Origin: Athripsodes cinereus
Taxonomy: Eukaryota > Arthropoda > Insecta > Trichoptera > Leptoceridae
Direction of reading: 5' to 3'
Assembly (NCBI GenBank): GCA_947579605.1
Contig: OX388317.1
Coordinates: forward strand, 13,907,384-13,971,383
Length of the DNA: 64,000 nt
Shown in pieces: positions 22,621 through 34,400 of the stretch. Numbering within the stretch: position 1 is the first letter of the stretch; each line of letters starts with the position of its first letter. Both the position numbers and the translations under genes were made by a program. The notes below the pieces were generated by a model. That model was not told where the DNA came from and made no database searches. It was given only the letters and a program-made list of their open reading frames with translations.

Positions 22621-25124
22621 ACTGAAACAAACCTGAAACTTGAAACTTATTTGATGGCACTTAGTGGAAAGACACAGAAACAAATAATATTTATTTTATT
22701 GTTAAATATTTTTTTATAAAATGTTATATCTTATTAGTTGTAAAGGAAAATTTTATTATAATCTTTTTTATTTTTTCTTGACGCTCTTTACATATATAAT
22801 AGAATAGAATCCCTTATTTATTAAGTACCTACTTAGTAATTTTAATTTGAAGACCTATTTTAATAATCACATTTGTTTTCCTCAAGTAAAAAATGCATTT
22901 GTTTCACGACTGTTGAATCTGTACCATCTTCTGCTATTGGACTCTTCTATTATTCTTGGATAGGTTTTTGACTTCATACGAAATAAAGCTATGAACCATA
23001 ATTTATTAAATGTTTCCTTTTTTCTGTAATTTTTGGTCTATTATATCTAAATCTTATTAATTTATTTACAACAATTGAGGCTAGTATCTCAAAAATGGGT
23101 GCACTGCCTTATTACCAAAGCAAAAAATAGATGTGTAAACCAATTAAGTACTATTGAGAGTTTCAGAGTCTCCCATAAAATGGCGGTATCTGTAAACCAA
23201 ATGAAATTGCAAGAAGCCTTTTATTCTAACAAGAAGAATACGACCTTTATGTTCATTTCATGCAATGATTCTAGTGACCACCTTTATTGTGGTACAAATT
23301 TTATATCTATAATAATATGTTTTCAACGAAAATTCAATCCAATTTTAAATTTCACTAAAATTGGTAGGCACGTATCTACTTATTTCTGAAAAAATGGTCT
23401 ATTCAAAATAGGAACGAAAAGTAAATACGTTTATATACTGGCTTGTTCTGAAAATATTATTACGATGAGAAAATCCTTTGTACTCTGGACGCTAAATTAT
23501 TTCGCAGCTATTTCAAGGGTGACGATTTTCACTCTTTGTCTGTAGAAACCTAAGTATGTACAGAGCGACCGTGGTATCACGTGCAGCACAAACTAAGGTA
23601 CTAAAATACTTCCTCATATTACAGGCCTGAAAATCATGCGGAAAGTTGATACTAACGCTGTAATCAGATCATGAGATTTGATCGTGATTGTATAGTTTGC
23701 TTTTGTCGTTTGTTTTGGCGCCAAAATGAGAAGGGACACATTGTTTTAGGAAAAAATTACCTTTTTATAAAGAAAGTTTAAATCAGATTTCGTCTCACGT
23801 GATCTCATAAACAAATATCTAAGTATTTTTCACGTCCTCACAAATAGATTTTCACACTAAGTTACGTATTGGTAATCGTCTCGATTTTTTTTTATTAAAT
23901 CAGCGCCAGCGAAAATAAATAAAATATCTTCCCTGCACAAGCTCAAAATTATTCTTTACGACTTGTAGATTTGTTACTGTATTATTATCAAAACGTCTTT
24001 AAGATCTACTGAAGTTTTTGTTGACATAATTAATTATTTGTTTGATTTTAAATATAAATACTATAAAAGTATCTTATTTCTATTGATTTTAAAAAAAAAT
24101 CCATTTTATTTCAATGTCTGATTTATTAACGAATTTAACTAATTAACTACTTTAAATAACTACTTGCTAATTTTAGATTTTTGTTTTGGATTTGTTTTGA
24201 TATCTTATACATTTTGAAAGTCGTGAGCAATTCAGATCTAAATTTTGTGTACTTTTGATAAAATTCATTTAATTTATTTTATGAATTTTTTGACACAATT
24301 GGATGTCGGGAACTGGATTTTACTTACTCTAGTACTCTTTAAACCTAGGTCACATCCCCAATTCTTCTTAACCAAGCCTTGAGTCGATTCATAAGCGTCG
24401 AGACTCTGTGTCGTACACTCCTTAAGGAAATTCACATTTTTTTTTTTGTGTATCATATACAACATACCTTCCTAGTTAATACCTATTCAAATAGGTTGAC
24501 TATCAGCGAGTGTGATCAATTGGAATGATTAATCTAGAGTGGTTCAAAATATGATTCATTTAACTTGTTTTTTTTATAAAGGCTTAAACATCTTTTATAT
24601 ATTAAGGATCTTTGCAGGTTTATATATTGAATGTCTATTTTTGAACATATTCTGTTTTTGAATGTTTGATCCTGTAAATAGCTTAAAATTTTAGTAAAGG
24701 ATGTTATTTTTATAAAATTGTTAACAGTGGTTGTGTAAATACTTTAAAAAATCTATGTAAGGAATGCCGCAATGAAATACAAATTTATATGAAAAAAATA
24801 AAAAGGTGTACAATTTTGTGGGAATTGCTGGGAAAGTACATAGATAACTAAATTCAGTTACCAGTTATCTGTCATAGTAAAGATACCGATAATACCTCAA
24901 TATTATATTATATTTTACACTAAAGATAAGAGATTTTCAAACCGTAAAGACTGATTAAGTCTGATACCATTATTATATATATAATATTAAAGTCTTCACT
25001 AAAAACGTGTAATCTGAAGATAATAAAGGTACCTACCTACACGTAATACACAATGTGTCTAAATATATACACGTTGTTATTGATAAAATAAATCCATTTT
25101 AGTTAGTCTCTTTTCAATATCACA
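22621..25124. other. Intergenic sequence upstream of the serine protease gene
   Basis: No gene was recognised. The frame at 23075-23389 (+) has no recognisable motif. The sequence within about 200 bp upstream of 25125 should contain the protease promoter, but I cannot point to a convincing TATA box. Confidence 0.45.
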
Positions 25125-28100
25125 ATGTGGTATGTTATGAAAATTGTATTTGTTCTTAGTTTAATATTGTCTGGTGAGTTTTTCATTCCTTATAATTATA
25201 CTATTTTTACATACATTTATTTTGAGGTGGTTCTGTCGTTATCGCCAGATTTTTAAAATCTGAAGTATCACACTGAGAAAAATACTAACGAAATTTCACA
25301 ACGAATCATTGGTACGTACTATCAGATTAGGACCAGAGATCGTACAAACGATTCATTAGTACGAATCTATAATATTAACTCTTCGCAAACAAATTGTTGG
25401 TAAATTTATCAATGATTTGTTTGCGAAGAGTTAATATTATAGATTTATACCAATGAATCGTTTGTACGATCTCTGGTCCTAATCTGATAGTACCGTACCA
25501 ATGATTCGTTTTGAGTATTTTTCTCAGTGCATTTCTATTGAGTTTATACCTACTGCAGCATGTTCACTTGTATTTTGATCTGTCATTTTTTTCTAATCAT
25601 ATTATTTTGTAAAGTGTAAAAGGCTTACGCCGTGTATACCGGTAAATAAATAAATAGGGATTTTCATTGCATTTTTAAATAAAGTTGAATTGTATACTTT
25701 CGTATATAAATCAATATTAAAGTTCTTCTTACTTAAATCGAAGAGGGAATTATTCAGTTTACGTAAAGGTTAAATCAAATTTTATTAACAAAGTCTTTTG
25801 TCATAAGAAAGTTAATAAGGAAAAGTGTGATAGATAAAAGTGAAGTAGGTGGAAGAAATAAAAAAATATATATGCCCAATGAACCCTCGTACTATCTTGT
25901 ATTCAGGGAAAACTGAGGAGTTTTCAAATACAGTTAACTGATAAATTAATTAGATAATTTATTGATTTTTCATTTAAGTGTTCGATTCGGTGTTCAAAAA
26001 TATGGAAACCTTTTTTTTACCCCACACGTCAATCGTACAGGAGCACCATAAAGTTGTTGAACTTTATATTATCATGATCCACTACTAACCAACAAAAAAC
26101 ATTCATTCATTAATGAAAAGAGAGGTACTTCGTGAAGTATCCGGTAAAGAATAAGTCTCCAACTCTTTTCTACGAATTTTCGGGTGTTCTGCAAAAGGCA
26201 GATGTGGTCGTAAAACCTCAAGTATAAAAAATTAACACCTAAAATTCATGTTTTCAATTTCAATTCAACACATAACATTTTCCTTATGTTATTCTTGACT
26301 TACTTTTGTGTTTTCTATTTTATAATTGGTATTATATTAATTCATTAACTTATAAAAGGGGCATTGAAAATAGAGTAGTGTAAAAGATTTAGCCGGCCGG
26401 TCCATATAACCTGCCCAATGCCAGATTTTTTCAGAGATTTTTGGTTTGATTTTTTTTTTAAAGATATATCTGGGTTTTGTTTTGAACCCAAATACAACCT
26501 TATAAACCTTTCACAGTAAGCTAAAAGCTTGTGTCGTGAAAGGGGAGTTTGCCGGTACCTGGGATCGAACCACAGACCCCTTGTTCACGAGGCCGAGACT
26601 CTACCTCCAGGCTACCGACGAACTCATTTGAGAATGAGCGGATAAATAGTGAGTCTACTATGGCTCCTGAAATATTCGGGTGAGCTGGGACTCTTTTCAA
26701 TGTTCTAGGTCTGAGTGTTATTATGTAATTATATAAGTTTAGCGCATTGTATATGTATGAATCGTCGTGTTAGTACCCATAATACAATATTTATATCTGG
26801 GTTTGGGACTATCTCAATTTGTGTGATTTGTCTATACATGTTACATTACATTTTGTTATATGTATCTGACTATCCATTCATTCAAAAAAATATCTGAATC
26901 AAAATTCTTCACTGCCTAAGAACAGACTTAAGTCTAGCGAGGCAGTAAATTCCATTTATTATAATTATTTTAAGAACATGTGCATTTAGATTTAAGATAA
27001 AGCGATATTTTGTTATTAGAATTTCGTAGTAGTTAAGTGTCTGGAAATAAATTTAAAAAAAATTAAAATAAAACGTTCAGACAAAAAGTCAATTCAGTTT
27101 TCTTTCAAACCTTATCCTTTTAAAAACGATTTTGATTATTTTTTCAATATCGGAAATTTTCTTGTTTCATTACGTAAAGGGACGTGATCTAATAAGGCAT
27201 GTCCATCAAGAAATACGTGGCTTTTCATTTTACCCGATGTCGTTTTATTAATCGCTCTAAAAGCTCTTTGATATTATATAACATTATGTAATAGGTACAA
27301 AACCTTAAATAATATTTACCAAATATTAAAATCAAAATCTTATTTGAGACGTACTCATAATTCATAATATACTACTTAACATAACTACTGATATAAGTCG
27401 TTCAAAACTGCAAAAAGGTGGAAAAAATATTTTTCGATATTTTTTAAATTCAAAAGGAAACAACTAAATCAAAGGAGAGTCTATATCCTGGCGATAAAGT
27501 CATTGTATGTTATGTTGAAAATATCAATATGAACATTCAAATTATTAAATAATTTTATAGCCTTGCCGACAGGAGAATTTGGGATTATGTTTGATATGAT
27601 ATCGGGTGGGTTTGGCACAAATCATCCTAGTAGGATGCTATGCCATAAATGAAAGGAAAAAAATATCGGGTGGGTAAGAAGCACAATAAATATTATGCTG
27701 TCGAGAACGATTGTGCGATATTGGGACGTAAATACTTAACTCGCTCAATACGGTGGTGTTGCTCAATATCATTGGATTACTTTGAAGTGTTGTGAAGGTA
27801 GAATAAGTCAGCAGCAGGTGGAATCGAACTCGGGTCTCCTGATTGAAAGTCCAAGACCTTTCTATCAGGTTACCCACCTCCTAATCAACTCAAATCAACT
27901 GAGTGATGTTGTTCTAGTTGACTCACCTCTTTGGATATTGTTGTCACAGAAGCAGTGTTATGTGTACCTACATATGTATACTTACTTATTTTTGTCAAGA
28001 AGGCAAAAAGTTGAAAATTATTCGATTAGATAACTAAAATATAATCATATATTTCTCTTCCAGTTTTCTCGAGTCCAGATTCTCCGTCCCTCCATGGGTT

Positions 28101-30381
28101 TCCGATAACAGAAGGAGAGAACATTCCAATAGAACGAGCTCCATATCACGCGTCCCTGCTTTACTATGGGTGGATATTTTTATGCAGTGGAATAATTGTT
28201 TCTGAAAAGGTTGTGTTGACTGCTGCACACTGTTCCAGAGGGTAATTATATTTTTTACTTTTATTGGCTTAGTTGGACGAAATCATAAAAAATCGTATGA
28301 TAGACAATAGATTTAAATGAAAGAAGTCTAAAAGAAGCAACATTCAATATGTATTTTTATTGGACTCCGGTGAGTATGGTAATATTCAAGACATGGCTGA
28401 GGACCGTATTATTCATGACAACTCCTAAATGCGCCCTTACAGTGATTTTCCATGCAGTTATATTTATTTTATATTCTCTCAGTTATATTTATTTTATATT
28501 TTCATACTATTTGCATTACCGGTGTTTACTTACTATAATTACCTATGCAGCTATTCCTGTCCACTGCTGAACATAAGCCTCTTCCATATGTATTCAGGTA
28601 TGTCTGTCCTGAGCTATCTGCAACTAGTCACCAGTCACTGGCGATTCTTCTAATGCCTAAAGGTTTTAGGCTTGTAAAAAACATTTAATATCAATGGACT
28701 TAAAATAAATATTTGTCAAATAATGAAAAATAGAAGCACTTCAATACGTATTTTCATTTGTTTTTTTTGACTATTGACATCTTCGCACTCGTACTCGTGG
28801 ACATTTTCAGGAATTGTATTTCCAGGAATTTATTAAACAGCGTGAATTCTCCCATCCTTGAACTATTATAACCTTACACTCCTCTTACACCCTTGAACAA
28901 TTAATTTTTATGTCTTATATTTTTTTAGAAATCCATCACAATGGTTAGTTCAGATTGGTTCTGACAATAAAGATGAAGGTGGAGAAAAAATTGCAGTCGA
29001 TAAATTTATAATTCATGACAATTATTATAATAATGATTATGATTATAATGTATGTCTGTTCATTATGAGCAATAAGATGAATTTAAATGGAATAACTACT
29101 GCAGCTATACCAATAGTACCACCACATTATCAAATACCTGATGATCTAAATGAAGGATTTGCTTCAGCTTGGGGATCATCGGTAAGTCATTATCATCACC
29201 ATCCTTATCGCGTCATTTCCCTTGGGGGGAAGGCAGAAAAGATCGAGCTCCGTCATTGTCTTACAATAGGTACCTCATGTATTCTCTCCTGTTTAGTATG
29301 ATTTTGCCATTTACTCCTCGGACGCCCACAACTCCGAGCGCCATTTCTCTCTGCCAAAGATTAAAGACTATTTTCTTAGTCATACTATCCTCATTTTGTA
29401 TTTATAAATATAAGAATTTGTCATCTAAAGTAATTCAGTCCGATCTAAAAAAATCTTAACGAATTTTGTATTTTTTTTATTTAAGAGAGACAAAAAGCAC
29501 GAGGTACCTATGTACTTAGATTAACGCTCAACATTTTTACTGATGCCTACTTCGATGCTATTCCGTTTCAAACTTGAATACTATTTTTCGCTTCTGTGAT
29601 ATTAGATACTTTTTGATTTCAAAAGAGAACTTTTTCTCCTTTTCTCTCCCTCTGGGTACGCCCTTGACAGAAAACATTCGTTGGAGCGACCTCAACTAGA
29701 CTCTTTATAGATTTTTACCTGATTGAGGTGGTTTTATACATGAATGCTGGGTTGGGAAAAAATTGATCCATCAAAGAATATTTTTTTCAGATTTGGAAAG
29801 AATTATTTATTTCACCTCATTATAGGTATCTGTAGACATATTAGCTAATATCTATGTAAGCTTTACTAACAAATACCCTATAAAACGTAGATATCAACAT
29901 AGCAATTTAAATCCATTGATCTAACATGTTAACACGTTAGATCAATGTTTAAATCACTTAAATAATATTGCCACAAAATTCACCCTCTTCTAACTTCTTG
30001 TTGTATCATTCAAGCCTGAAAACTATTATATGTCGATAATCAATAAACAAGTAACATTAAAATTTATTAAAATTTTAGTCTAACGAGAGTATCACAGATT
30101 TATTAAAAGGAATCAATTATCCAATTATTCATCACAAGGAATGCGAAAAAATGTATGCTGATCACAAAACAATTAAAATAACTAAAAATGTGCTATGTGC
30201 TGGAATTACTGAAGAATTTTGCGAAGGAGATAGCGGGGCACCATTGACTGTGGAATGTTTCCTTGTCGGAATGGCATCTTACGGTGCGGGATGTGCAGGA
30301 ACTGGTCTACCAGGCATCTGGATAAAAATGACTTCAGTTGGCCCATGGATAAATGAATGGATTGAAGATTTAGAGAAATAA
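25125..30381 (+). CDS. Secreted chymotrypsin-fold (S1) serine protease, four exons
   Basis: Coding exons: 25125-25173, 28064-28241, 28929-29181 and 30079-30381 (stop TAA). All introns are GT-AG and the exons join in frame to 260 residues, the usual size for a single-domain S1 protease. Residues 1-17 or so are a hydrophobic signal peptide (MWYVMKIVFVLSLILSG type); Met5 is an alternative start. The His motif TAAHC is at 69-73, the catalytic Asp is about 114 in DYDYN, and Ser212 is in CEGDSGAP. Cys57/73, 182/200 and 208/224-region cysteines fit the three conserved disulfides. Oddities: the residue six before the Ser (chymotrypsin 189) is Glu206, followed by Phe, instead of Asp-Ser or Ser-Ser; the expected R-IVGG activation site reads FP-ITEG with Pro before Ile31; and GDSGGP is GDSGAP. 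It is probably extracellular or digestive. Substrate specificity cannot be predicted. A polyadenylation-like aataaa is at about 30392. Confidence 0.92.
25271..25529. mobile_element. MITE with cactgagaaaaatact termini, copy 2
   Basis: Starts cactgagaaaaatactaacg and ends with the complement, and the two halves are complementary over most of the length, forming a 259-bp foldback. It shares ends and internal words with the copy at 19935-20158. It lies in intron 1 of the protease gene, about 100 bp after the first donor site. The flanking dinucleotides are ca/ca rather than TA, so either the target differs or the border has mutated. Confidence 0.9.
26453..26625 (-). repeat. tRNA-derived SINE, most complete copy
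   Basis: Read on the minus strand: a tRNA-like head with A-box-like ggtagcctggaggtagagtc and B box ggttcgatccc, then a unique body (aaactcccctttcacgac, gcttactgtgaaaggt), then the self-complementary tttgggttcaaaacaaaaccc and agatatatctt with an A-run tail. Shorter copies are at 1259-1326, 49961-50108 and 60150-60280. The pol III boxes indicate the origin. This copy is in intron 1 of the protease gene, antisense to it. Confidence 0.82.
27785..27890 (-). repeat. Second tRNA-derived SINE family, fragment
   Basis: On the minus strand there is a tRNA-like layout with gtgggtaacctgatagaaagg (degenerate A box) and gagttcgattcc (B box), about 40 nt apart, as in a tRNA with a variable region. It lacks the body of the SINE at 26453-26625, so it belongs to another family. 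It lies in intron 1 of the protease gene. Confidence 0.55.
28548..28650 (+). repeat. Decayed dispersed repeat ('tccactgctgaacataagcc')
   Basis: The phrase tgtccactgctgaacataag followed by cctcttcc and, further on, ctatctgcaactagtcaccag resembles a widespread arthropod repeat whose intact form reads 'tccactgctggacataggcc'. The attribution to non-LTR elements is from general knowledge. It lies in intron 2 of the protease gene. Confidence 0.4.
29195..29310 (+). repeat. Decayed dispersed repeat in protease intron 3
   Basis: The sequence (ttggggggaaggcagaaaag, then atcgagctccgtcattgtct) is a diverged relative of the repeat at 42235-42560, which has cgcggggtagacagaaagga and atcgagagcc in the same order. 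The two support each other as copies of one dispersed family. Confidence 0.4.
29905..29954. repeat. Short palindrome in protease intron 3
   Basis: The arms atttaaatccattgatctaac and gttagatcaatgtttaaat are nearly perfectly complementary around a 10-nt centre that is itself tgttaaca-like. No function is evident. Confidence 0.7.
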
Positions 30382-30399
30382 CATGTTCTTAAATAAAAA

Positions 30400-30842
30400 C
30401 ATCAAAATATGTCAAGAAATTTAATTTAAATAACCTTTTGATCTAATATTCTTTATTTATTTACTTACGTACCCTTGATGACCAGAACATTCTTATTTAG
30501 GAATACTAAGATTGATGAATGTAGTAAACAAACTTAATTTTATGTCTCCTACATACTTATATACTAAAATATTGCTAAGCTATTAAAGGATCCTTGCAGC
30601 AAAAAATAATGGAATCAATACAATTCAATGCAATTGAGTAAAATTTTAAACTTTGATAAATTTTACAAAAATGTACAGATACCTATATAATTATGAGCTA
30701 CAATTCTCAGTAAATATTATATAGATACCAATTGTTTTATTAAAAAACTACGTTCATTTTATCAACAATAATTATATTGCACAAAACAATAAACAAAAGA
30801 AAAAAAAAACTTTAATTGGCGAGTTTATAACTTCTAACTAAT
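30400..30842. other. Spacer downstream of the serine protease gene
   Basis: AT-rich sequence after the protease 3' end. No gene or recognised repeat was seen. Confidence 0.5.
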
Positions 30843-30963
30843 CACCAATAGATGTTGGCCGATTTTCAGACCTACCCGATAAGCACACAAAATTTCATCA
30901 AAATCAGTCCAGCTGTTTCGGAGGAGTATGATAACAAACACCGTGACACGAGAATTTTATATA
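30843..30963 (+). repeat. Second copy of the 'gacacgagaattttata' repeat
   Basis: Matches the 3' part of 4979-5275: atgttggc(c/t)gattctc..., ctacccgat, cacacaaaattt, gtttcggaggagtatgataa and gtgacacgagaattttatat. The 5' head is missing. It is in the same orientation as the first copy. Confidence 0.8.
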
Positions 30964-31420
30964 ATATCAGATTAATAAAAAGGTGACAATCGATCATAGT
31001 TTATGACTGAAGGCAGAGAATTTAATTTTACTTTTTGTATGACTCCAGCTTGTATGAATTTTCTTAGCTAAATTGCTGAGTTCAATAGTTATTCAAAATC
31101 AAATCTTAGGTTCCGTCCAGAAAACCACATATGGATGTTCATTCAGCCCCCCTCATACTTTCTTCCTGGGCACTCTACGCCAAATGTCGGATTGTTTGAG
31201 ACTGGTAAGACAAAGGTAGAAAATGAATTTAACACAATCATAATGTAAAAGAAAAAAAAAATGTAAAAGAACAATGCTGTAGTCTATGGTCTGTCTATGG
31301 TTAAATCACGTCTCGAATTTTGACATCTCTCGATTTCTTTGTTTTGTCTGTGGTATTTTGTTTTTGGTGACTGTCGTTGTTTCTAGAATATTTTGTACAA
31401 AATTACAAATATTTTTAAAA

Positions 31421-34400
31421 ATGTCGACGTTAGGTAGTGCATTATCCGTCGCTGGAACTAGATCCTCCGGGGCACCTGTTAGGACTCAAAATGGTTAGTC
31501 TTTTATGTTAAAGTATTCGCAAATTGTCGATACCGCATCTATGATGCCGCTGCACGCGGCTCGTCACATGGTTTTTAATTGTCATTTTTGAACTAATTAC
31601 CCGGAATAAAAAGTATATTCTTGTTGTTACTAACTTTCTTTCTATGTAAACTTTCTTATATTCTCATTAGTTTACTACTATTGAGAACCTGTAGTTGTTT
31701 GTCGTTGTGTGCTACATAACCTGTGCGTGGGTTTCAAGTCGCACCCTAATCCTTTGAAAAATGTACAAACATAGTTTTCTATATTGATGTATGTTTTGGC
31801 CAACGGAGTGCCCTTCAAATAGGTACTTGATATTATTTGCCACAGACTTGACATAGACTTGAATATTCTAGAAATTCTTAAGCAAGATTTGTTTCCTTCA
31901 CTGAAGCTCTTCTAAGCTTAGAATACGTAGCTTTCTCTAAAACTGATAAATTTAACGTAATCCAGTTCGACATTCGTACCTTATTTTACTGTTTTATTTT
32001 TCCGAATAATGAATGAATATTGTGTGAATATTTTTTCAGTAATGGCGGCTTGCGCAATAGCAAACATAGTTAAGAGTTCTTTGGGGCCTGTTGGTTTAGA
32101 TAAGATGCTGGTTGATGATATCGGAGATGTCACAGTCACCAATGATGGAGCTACCATCCTAAAGTAAGTAATAAATATTCCAGTGTTGCTTTTTCTATGA
32201 CAAGTACATTCTTAACACAATAAATGAACATTGTAATCAATAATTAAGGTTCTCTACTTAATCTATTTCTCATGCAAACATTGTTGAAGAAAAAACGACC
32301 CGCAATTTGTAAGTTTAACTGTAACTGTATGTTTGACTAAGCTTAAACAGTTTTTATTGACTTGCAGTTAGAACATTTATTGTGGCATAAGCTTTGTATG
32401 ATATCATATAAGTATGTTTATTAGGTGTTTATGTGTACACAATCATTTGAACTCATGAATAGATGAATGTCGAAAAGTGCATTGTAGAATACTCATTTAA
32501 AGACATTCAAATCTGCTTCAAAACTTTAACATGACATAACTTGGAATATTAGAATTTGGGCTTTTTGTTAGCTTATGGATCTGGAGGATAGTGTTGATTT
32601 ATTCTTGACTCTTTCTATATTTAGTAAATGAAACACAGAGTTACACGCTTCTTTATAACCTCTTTAATCTTCTGTTAACACAAGACAAGTGACAAGACCA
32701 TAGATAAATTAGTGTTGCATACATTCTTTCAACACTCCTCCTCAACAATGATTTTTCTTATTTACATGTTTCTATACATAATAAACTTCTCAAATATTCA
32801 AACGTTGGTTTGCAAAGTGACTTTGTAAAGATGTCAGCAATCTGTTCTGATGTTCCAACTTTCTCTAAACTTACAATTCCATCCACCACTAGGTTTCTTA
32901 CAAAGTGATGCTTAATGTCTATATGTTTCACACGTTTACTATTTTCTCTATTCTTGGCCAAATGTATACAGGATTGATTATCTTCAAATATGGTGATGCT
33001 TCCACAATCTATTTTCAAATCATTTAATAATCCCTTAAACCATACTATTTCACAAGAAATATTGCTGAGTGCAATATACTCTGCTTCTGCAGTTGACAAT
33101 GATACTGTCTTTTGTTTCTGAGTAGACCAAGAAATAATATTATCAAACAAAAATACACAATAGCCTGAAACTGATTTCCTGTCTAGACAATCACCTGCCC
33201 AATCTGCATCACAAAAACCTTTTGCAACATATTTATAGTCTCTATTCTTGTAAATGATGCCATGCTGGGATGTTTCTTTTAAATAACGCAACACTCTTTT
33301 CAAATAAACATAATGTTCATTTGAGGCATTATTCTGAAATCTACTGAAATAATTAACTGTGAATGCTAAATCAGATCTAGTACATATACATAAATAGATA
33401 AGACAACCAATCAATTCTCTATAAGGTAAAGTACATGTGAATTCTTCTGTCTTCTCAAGTTTTAATCCAATTTCACATGGAGTTGAAATTCCATTACAAT
33501 TTTCCATACCAAATCTTGTAAGCACTTTCTGTATATATTCACTCTGATGTAGTTTCAACTCTTCATTTTTATAGTTCCTGTCTATTTCAATACCCAGAAA
33601 CTTTTTCACTTCGCCAAGATTCATCATCTCAAATTTATTCTTTAATTTGCACTGTAGTTGTTCAATTTCACACTCATTTTTAGAAAATATCAATATATCA
33701 TCCACGTACACAAATAAATATAAACCTTTTTCATTACTGATATATAAACAATTATCATAATTTGAACATACCAGTCCTTCGTCACAAATAAATTCATGAA
33801 ATGAATCATTCCAACAACGTGGACTTTGTTTCAGACCATACAAGGATTTGTTAAGTTTACAAACATATTTTTCGTTTTTCATATCTTCTGGAAGATGCAT
33901 GTATATTTCTTCCTTCAAAATTCCATGGAGAAAAGCTGTTTTAACATCCATTTGTTTTATGAGCATACGTTCTTTATTTGCGAGACATAATAATGTTCTT
34001 AGAGTAGATAATTTCCCAACTGGTGCATAAGTTTCTTCATAGTTTGCTGTCTCGAAACCTTTTGCTACCAATCTAGCTTTATATATATTATTATTTTTCT
34101 TCTTAAATACCCAGCGACTATTTATGACTTTCATACCTTCTGGTTTTTTAACTATACTCCATGTCTGATGTTTCTCGTGAGACTCAAGTTCATCTTTAAT
34201 TGCTTTTTCCCACATTTCTTTGTCATCTGTTTGTAACGCTTCTCGTCGTGTCTTTGGTTCAATATCTAAGAAATTTTCTCCGAGAAGAGCAACATGATAT
34301 GTCTCATAATCTTGTAATCTCAAAGGTGGATATTTTGTTCTAGATGGTCTTTCTTGATTTTGATCTGCACCCTTTTCTCCTCCTTTATCTTCATCTTCAG

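Noticed and set aside
26575..26625. tRNA gene in the protease intron
   Set aside because: A and B boxes are present but the head is followed by a SINE body shared with three other loci, and the cloverleaf stems do not pair well.
28349..28653. Overlapping hydrophobic plus-strand frames as a small membrane protein
   Set aside because: They lie in protease intron 2, are AT-codon driven and overlap a decayed dispersed repeat.
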